NCBI GenBank assembly: GCA_020186115.1 | Contig: WSYJ01000178.1 | Span: 496,001-560,000, forward strand | Direction: 5' to 3' | DNA length: 64,000 bases | Source of the DNA: Histomonas meleagridis | Lineage: Eukaryota > Parabasalia > Tritrichomonadida > Dientamoebidae | Shown here: positions 59,646 through 64,000 of the stretch, one piece after another | Layout of the letters: each line of letters opens with the position of its first letter | Numbering within the stretch: position 1 is the stretch's first letter | Notes under the pieces: model-generated | Told to the model about the DNA's origin: nothing | Databases searched by the model: none | What the model saw: only the letters and a program-made list of their open reading frames with translations | Position numbers and translations under genes: made by a program

Positions 59646-60218
59646 ATGACACACTTTTTAATGGACGTGATTGAAGCATTCAACTCAAGAAGAAGCTACC
59701 GTAACTTTGATCCAAACTTTGAAATTCCAGAAGCAGATCTCAATAAGCTTGTTGACATGGTTTTAGATTGTCCATCTTTTTGCAATTTCCAAGGAAATGA
59801 TTTGCTTGTTGTTACAGATCGTAAGAAAATTGATGAAGCAACAAAAATCATTTTTGACTCATGGAGCAAGGAACAACAAGATACTTTCAATAAGAGAAAA
59901 GAAGAATATGGCTGCAAGAATGTAATTACAGGTGATGCTTCAGCAATTATTTTCATTGTGTCTAACGAAAGAGCTGATAAAGACCTCAAGAAAGTTGATG
60001 CTGGTGTTATAAGTATGGCAATCATGATGTTAGCCCGTAGTTTTGGATTGGATACTTTAGGACTTGGATGCCTGTACTGGGGTAATACTAAAGGAATGGA
60101 AGAATATTTAGGAATTGGTGAAGGCAATTATAACATGGCCGTTGCAATTGGTAAACCATTAGACAGAACAAAAATAACACCAAAAGAAAGACTTTGCAAG
60201 GCAACATACCTTAAGTAA
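59646..60218 (+). CDS. Nitroreductase-family flavoprotein
   Basis: The 190-residue protein has the nitroreductase pattern: an N-terminal RRSYRNF for FMN phosphate binding, CPSFCNFQGND, DAGVISMAIMMLARSFGLD-type helix, GLGCLYW and AVAIGKP. The 185-residue form starting at the second ATG (59661, MDVIEAFNSRRS) is equally possible. These FMN enzymes reduce quinones and nitro-compounds with NAD(P)H. In trichomonads some members activate nitroimidazole drugs, and many were acquired from bacteria; whether this one does either is inference. The stop is TAAA. Confidence 0.85.
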   Translation: MTHFLMDVIEAFNSRRSYRNFDPNFEIPEADLNKLVDMVLDCPSFCNFQGNDLLVVTDRKKIDEATKIIFDSWSKEQQDTFNKRKEEYGCKNVITGDASAIIFIVSNERADKDLKKVDAGVISMAIMMLARSFGLDTLGLGCLYWGNTKGMEEYLGIGEGNYNMAVAIGKPLDRTKITPKERLCKATYLK

Positions 60219-60327
60219 ATGATAATCTAATCCATCATTTTTTTTATTTACCGTAACTGTAATATAACTTCACAAATAGTGGGAGCACCCCAAAATTGAT
60301 TTGAGAGTCTTTGTCTGATTAGGACAT

Positions 60328-62208
60328 ATGTCTGAAGTTTTAAACATTTCTGTAACTTCAGATGCTCGAGATCTTTTCGTTGAATATGACGTAGAAACTA
60401 TCAAAAAAATCAAAAAGACAGCTCTTGATGAAATTGAAAATAAGCAAACAATTCTCAGAAAGTTTATTGGTGATAATTACAGACCTCTTCTCAATACTCC
60501 ACCAGTATTAAAGCAGATACAAGGAATTTTTGAAGGATGTGAACAAATTCTTAAAAAGGTTGATCATCTTCGAAAAGATTATTCAGATTCATCAATATTT
60601 CAAACGCAACAATCAATTCAACCTCTCTCTCAAGTTTCAAGTTTTTACATTCAAACAATTCAAAAGATTAATATGAAGCAGTTTTTTGAAGCAGTCAAAC
60701 TAATATCAGAAGCCAACAAAATATTCACTAAAACTAAGGACAATGGTACAACTGTTTATGGCTCTTTACAATTCAGCTTCAATTTATTACCACAACGAGT
60801 TTTTTCATCAATTAATAATTTTATTTCCAATAATCTTGATACTAATTTATCTTATGAATCCATTACAGATTGTTTTATTGCAATAAGTAAATTAGTTACG
60901 GACTTTCCTGATCTTGTAACAGTGTCTAAAACTGCGTCATCAATTTTATCAGAATATCTCAATAATCGGGTTATCAAACTTATACAATCTAAAGACAATA
61001 TATTGGAAATTTGTAAGTCGTTTATATCTATTCTTGAGTCCACGACGGAATTTATTGCCAAAAATAAATCAGCAAATCAAATTTTAACTGATATGATGAC
61101 CACATTTGTCAACACATTTGAATCCAATGTTTCCAAATTTAAGTCTCATTCACTTCAATGCATTCTTCAATATTCTAAAGAAATTAATGAAATCATTCAA
61201 ACCCAACTTACAACATTTCGTTTTAATATTACAGAGATAGGAATTCACAAAGACATCTGGAATGAAATATTTCTTAAGATTTTTCATTTGTTATCACAGC
61301 AATCCATCGACTTTTCCATATCGGAGCTAAATATTTTGACACAAACAAAGAAACTTTTGAATAACAAACGTATCGAATCATTCAATTCGATTGAATTTGT
61401 TTTTTTAGAATCACAAAGTCTCAAACTTCGCTCAAATGGAATACCAATTGAGATCTCGATGATATATGATCACTTTGAGAAACTTATAGACACACTTATC
61501 ACACAATTAGGAAATCAAACACATGGAATCGTTTCTATTCAAATGCTTGAAACTCCAATTTTAACGCAAATCAAATTAATTTCTAATTTATTTGATAAAT
61601 ATATTGAAACGAATCCATTATGTATATGTTTATTAACAGGATCATTAAGTTCCATCAAATCGTTAAATATTATTTTAAAGGATAATATAAATATTCTTAA
61701 AGAAATACAAATGAAATCAGCAACGAAATGGGCAAAGAACATATCGAAGAAATATCAAATGGAATTAATGAATTTACCGAATAGTAATATAACATTTAAA
61801 TTTCTTTGTAATTTGGAAGAAGAAATATTAAAAGCAGGTGGTAGTAATTATCATTATCCTTTAGATGAATGCTTAAGAAATGAAACTAAAAAAATTATTA
61901 TTAATTCATTCGAAAATTTGTTGAATGATAATAACAAAAATATCGTCGATTTATATAATGACTTCGAATTGTTGTCTTGTGTTTTGGCGGATAATGAGAA
62001 AAATAAAATGAAAGAAATGTTTGTGGATAAAATGAAAGATAAAAACTTCGAAACAATTGTGGAAAACGCTGCGAATAGAGCAAACGAAATAATTAACCAA
62101 AGCGGAGAATTGTTTAAGTTGTTGATGGGAAAAAACAGAAAAAGAGAAAAAACTTCTGCAACAATTAACGTGACTGAACATTTAAACAAATTATTCAAAG
62201 ATAAATGA
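60328..62208 (+). CDS. COG1: COG complex subunit 1 (Cog1) homologue
   Basis: The 626-residue protein matches Cog1 best at its N-terminus: DARDLFVEYDVETIKKIKK, EIENKQTILRKFIGDNYRPL correspond to the conserved LF...IR..E..V..EI..KK..LR..VG..YRDL segment of the COG1/Vps51 family. The remainder is helical, as in tethering complexes. COG tethers intra-Golgi retrograde vesicles, so this pairs with the TRAPPC9-like gene as a Golgi-trafficking component. Length is shorter than human COG1 (980). The ATG follows AGGACAT. Confidence 0.65.
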   Translation: MSEVLNISVTSDARDLFVEYDVETIKKIKKTALDEIENKQTILRKFIGDNYRPLLNTPPVLKQIQGIFEGCEQILKKVDHLRKDYSDSSIFQTQQSIQPLSQVSSFYIQTIQKINMKQFFEAVKLISEANKIFTKTKDNGTTVYGSLQFSFNLLPQRVFSSINNFISNNLDTNLSYESITDCFIAISKLVTDFPDLVTVSKTASSILSEYLNNRVIKLIQSKDNILEICKSFISILESTTEFIAKNKSANQILTDMMTTFVNTFESNVSKFKSHSLQCILQYSKEINEIIQTQLTTFRFNITEIGIHKDIWNEIFLKIFHLLSQQSIDFSISELNILTQTKKLLNNKRIESFNSIEFVFLESQSLKLRSNGIPIEISMIYDHFEKLIDTLITQLGNQTHGIVSIQMLETPILTQIKLISNLFDKYIETNPLCICLLTGSLSSIKSLNIILKDNINILKEIQMKSATKWAKNISKKYQMELMNLPNSNITFKFLCNLEEEILKAGGSNYHYPLDECLRNETKKIIINSFENLLNDNNKNIVDLYNDFELLSCVLADNEKNKMKEMFVDKMKDKNFETIVENAANRANEIINQSGELFKLLMGKNRKREKTSATINVTEHLNKLFKDK

Positions 62209-62934
62209 AATGTTATGAATAAATAAAACTATTGCATTAGTACTTGTGGGCTTTTGTCGTTTTGGTTTGTTCCAGGGATGGATTGAATGGTTGTAAAATA
62301 ACATATGAAAGGTATAAACCAGATTTATGAAAATTTCTAGGATTGATACCTTCTTTAATAAGTTGTTTATGTAGTTTCCAGTTATCTTTTTTGAGATCTT
62401 CAATATCTATAAAGAAATTTAAATATGTTTTTTCAGAATTTCTTAATTGATTAATTTTTGTTTCAGTAAAATGGTGTGCAAAATATAATGTGTTTTTCGT
62501 TTGAACTATATTGATATAATTTCTTCAATCATATGATTCTTGTGTTTAATTGAAGAAGAAAATGTGTAAAAATTTCAATTATGTTATAATCTTCTTTAAT
62601 TGATTCTACTCTTGACTTAATTATATATATGAAAAAAAATATATTTTAATATATTATAGAGAAAGATTTTATATAAGATTTATATATGAAACGTGAAATG
62701 ATAAGATTAGATGTATATGGAAATTAATATCAAATAAATTCATAATATATTTTAACCAATAAGTATCTATTTTAATCTGTTTACATATATCATAAAAATT
62801 CTTCTGATAGTTTTTGAGAAAATAGTGGTGATTTCAATCGACACTTTTTATTTACATAGATTCAGAAATTCTATCGTTGTGCCGAAGAAAACGTTTAATG
62901 CATTTATGGCGCCCGTTTAAACTGAAATTAGCTA
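62209..62934. other. Intergenic; holds a DUF3447 fragment and an E2F/MYB-like patch
   Basis: Apart from the DUF3447 fragment described separately, the DNA is AT-rich. Just before the next gene, GGCGCCCGTTTAA (62908-62920) combines E2F-like GGCGCC with an AAACGGG MYB-type core on the other strand. Confidence 0.4.
62269..62540 (-). pseudogene. DUF3447-protein N-terminal fragment
   Basis: On the minus strand, LYFAHHFTETKINQLRNSE, then DIEDLKKDNWKLHKQLIKEG and INPRNF align with the segment of the two DUF3447 proteins around YEYFMGEIQDNY and WELHKKLIEEGTNQNE. No start, end or ankyrin part is present. It is an isolated remnant, showing that this family has been copied at a third site in the window. 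Confidence 0.7.
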
Positions 62935-64000
62935 ATGCTTGATTTAATATACTTATTTCCAGAAAGTTATGAGACTAATCCATACTCTTTTTTAAAATCG
63001 GCTATTAGGGTTAGTGATAAACCAATTCAAATTTCAGGATACAAACTTTATGCATTTTTAGATAGACTTGATAATGCAAATTTTCCATTTTTCTCAGCCC
63101 CAGTTATTGACCAATCCTCAACCACTTATTTTCATCAATTCAAGTTTCCTGATCAAATACCAGATTTTAGTAAATTGGGACTTCAAATAAAACGCCTTGA
63201 TTCAGAACAAATTATCATCTATTATCCTTCAAATTCACTTAATGGCAATGAGGTTACTATAAGCTCAGGTAATTGGTCTGAAGTTTCAGATCTCTATCAA
63301 AAGCTTGCTGCGTTTTCTCATATTGATGTTATTCCACAACTTACCGAAAGCATTCTTCATAACCCTGATATTTATTCCACATGTTTACACCGATTCCATC
63401 AACTTTATGGTAATTCCATGACATTATCTAATTTATATTTACAAGTTCATTCACTTCTACATTTCTTTTGTTTTCTTACTACAACTCCTCCGCCAACAAA
63501 TTTCCAATATTTTGGCACGCTTAAAGAACCAATCTATCGCTTTAAAGAAAAATGTTTTCCCAATTTATTATTAGGAAACTTTTGTTTAACTCCATTTATT
63601 CTTCATCAGCTTCTCTCATTGAAGCGATATATAATGTTTTCATTGCATCGCTTGAATTATGGCTGTAGTGATGACATGACGAGTATTCGCTCATCATTGC
63701 AGCAATATCAAAAAGATCATTTTCTACCTATAAACGAATGTAATAAAGAAACGTTTAATTCGATAATAAAGAACTTAATACCAATTTCTAATGATCCTTT
63801 AAAGACATTAAACGAGCTTGGTGTTATAGTACCATTTAATTTATATAATGTAAATGATAAAATCGGCGAATTAAATGTTAATAATATAAATGATGAAAAC
63901 GCACAAAAAATTACAAAAAATTTGTCAAAAATTATTTCGGGATTAAAAAGCCCAATAAGTTCTATAGCTTCTGCTCAAAAGCATTTTATCGAAGCAATTA
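62935..64000 (+). CDS. Hypothetical protein, partial (C-terminus off the right edge)
   Basis: The frame is open from ATG 62935 through 355 codons to the window end with no stop. The N-terminus is a mixed alpha/beta domain (IQISGYKLYAFLDRL, FPDQIPDFSKLGLQIKRLD, IIIYYPSNSL, then GNWSEVSDLYQKLAAFS). A helical middle (LLHFFCFLTTTPPPTNFQYF) follows. I do not recognise the family. An E2F-like GGCGCC and an AAACGGG element lie 15-30 bases upstream. Confidence 0.65.
   Translation, partial: MLDLIYLFPESYETNPYSFLKSAIRVSDKPIQISGYKLYAFLDRLDNANFPFFSAPVIDQSSTTYFHQFKFPDQIPDFSKLGLQIKRLDSEQIIIYYPSNSLNGNEVTISSGNWSEVSDLYQKLAAFSHIDVIPQLTESILHNPDIYSTCLHRFHQLYGNSMTLSNLYLQVHSLLHFFCFLTTTPPPTNFQYFGTLKEPIYRFKEKCFPNLLLGNFCLTPFILHQLLSLKRYIMFSLHRLNYGCSDDMTSIRSSLQQYQKDHFLPINECNKETFNSIIKNLIPISNDPLKTLNELGVIVPFNLYNVNDKIGELNVNNINDENAQKITKNLSKIISGLKSPISSIASAQKHFIEAI

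Noticed and set aside
59317-59683. Two minus-strand ORFs before the ARM-type gene
   Set aside because: They overlap one another and the starts of both neighbouring genes, and show no family pattern. They may be chance frames in a GC-rich patch.

Overview
The window looks like nuclear DNA of a trichomonad parabasalid, most likely Tritrichomonas-like (T. foetus type). This rests on: very AT-rich, compact, apparently intronless genes with short 5' leaders; a BspA-like leucine-rich-repeat surface protein with a C-terminal membrane anchor; DUF3447/ankyrin proteins; divergent small GTPases; a truncated HTH transposase; and many genes whose TAA stop is followed by A, the UAAA poly(A) signal known in Trichomonas vaginalis. 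Species assignment is inference. Several predicted reading frames begin at TTG or GTG, and I trimmed the real genes among them to the first sensible ATG.

Layout. 0-2.6 kb: an importin-beta-like gene cut by the left edge. 3-7 kb: a decayed zone with a Rho-type GTPase pseudogene, a frame-broken BspA-like gene that keeps its promoter and membrane tail, and an unidentified fragment. 7-9.7 kb: cohesin subunit SA/Scc3 with an E2F-like palindrome before its start. 10-19 kb: an accessory stretch with a TPR protein, two lineage-specific proteins (one RasGAP-like), a pseudo-GTPase, a truncated transposase, a 369-bp near-identical duplication, a minisatellite and a GC-rich element that can fold. 19.5-27.2 kb: a giant HECT ubiquitin ligase. 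28-30 kb: a three-repeat MYB factor and a Ubl protein. 30.5-32.3 kb: a frameshifted DUF3447/ankyrin gene followed by a 170-bp-period ankyrin array. 33-49 kb: a mainly housekeeping block with TRAPPC9/Trs120, kelch, ubiquilin, exportin-7-like, Ubl-UBA, ZNHIT2, adenosine kinase, PIAS-type SUMO ligase and a tiny membrane protein. 49.3-53.1 kb: ribosomal protein uL5 divergent from a second DUF3447/ankyrin gene with a 12-unit 170-bp array. 53.5-64 kb: PIG-A, ribosomal protein uL14, tRNA-Lys(CUU), a DEDDy exonuclease-zinc-finger fusion, an ARM-type protein, nitroreductase, COG1, a DUF3447 fragment and an unidentified gene cut by the right edge.

How the genes relate. Most are independent single-gene units on alternating strands. 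Recurrent themes are ubiquitin/SUMO handling (HECT, PIAS, three Ubl proteins), Golgi and ER trafficking (TRAPPC9, COG1), nucleocytoplasmic transport (importin-like and exportin-like) and GPI synthesis (PIG-A). AACGG-type MYB elements recur just upstream of many starts, including the MYB gene itself.

The most unusual structure is the pair of ankyrin arrays. About fifteen ankyrin modules, nearly all with an intact internal frame, repeat at 170 bp, which is not a multiple of three. Fixed-length AT-rich spacers put successive modules in different reading frames. The spacers do not fit canonical GT-AG introns.
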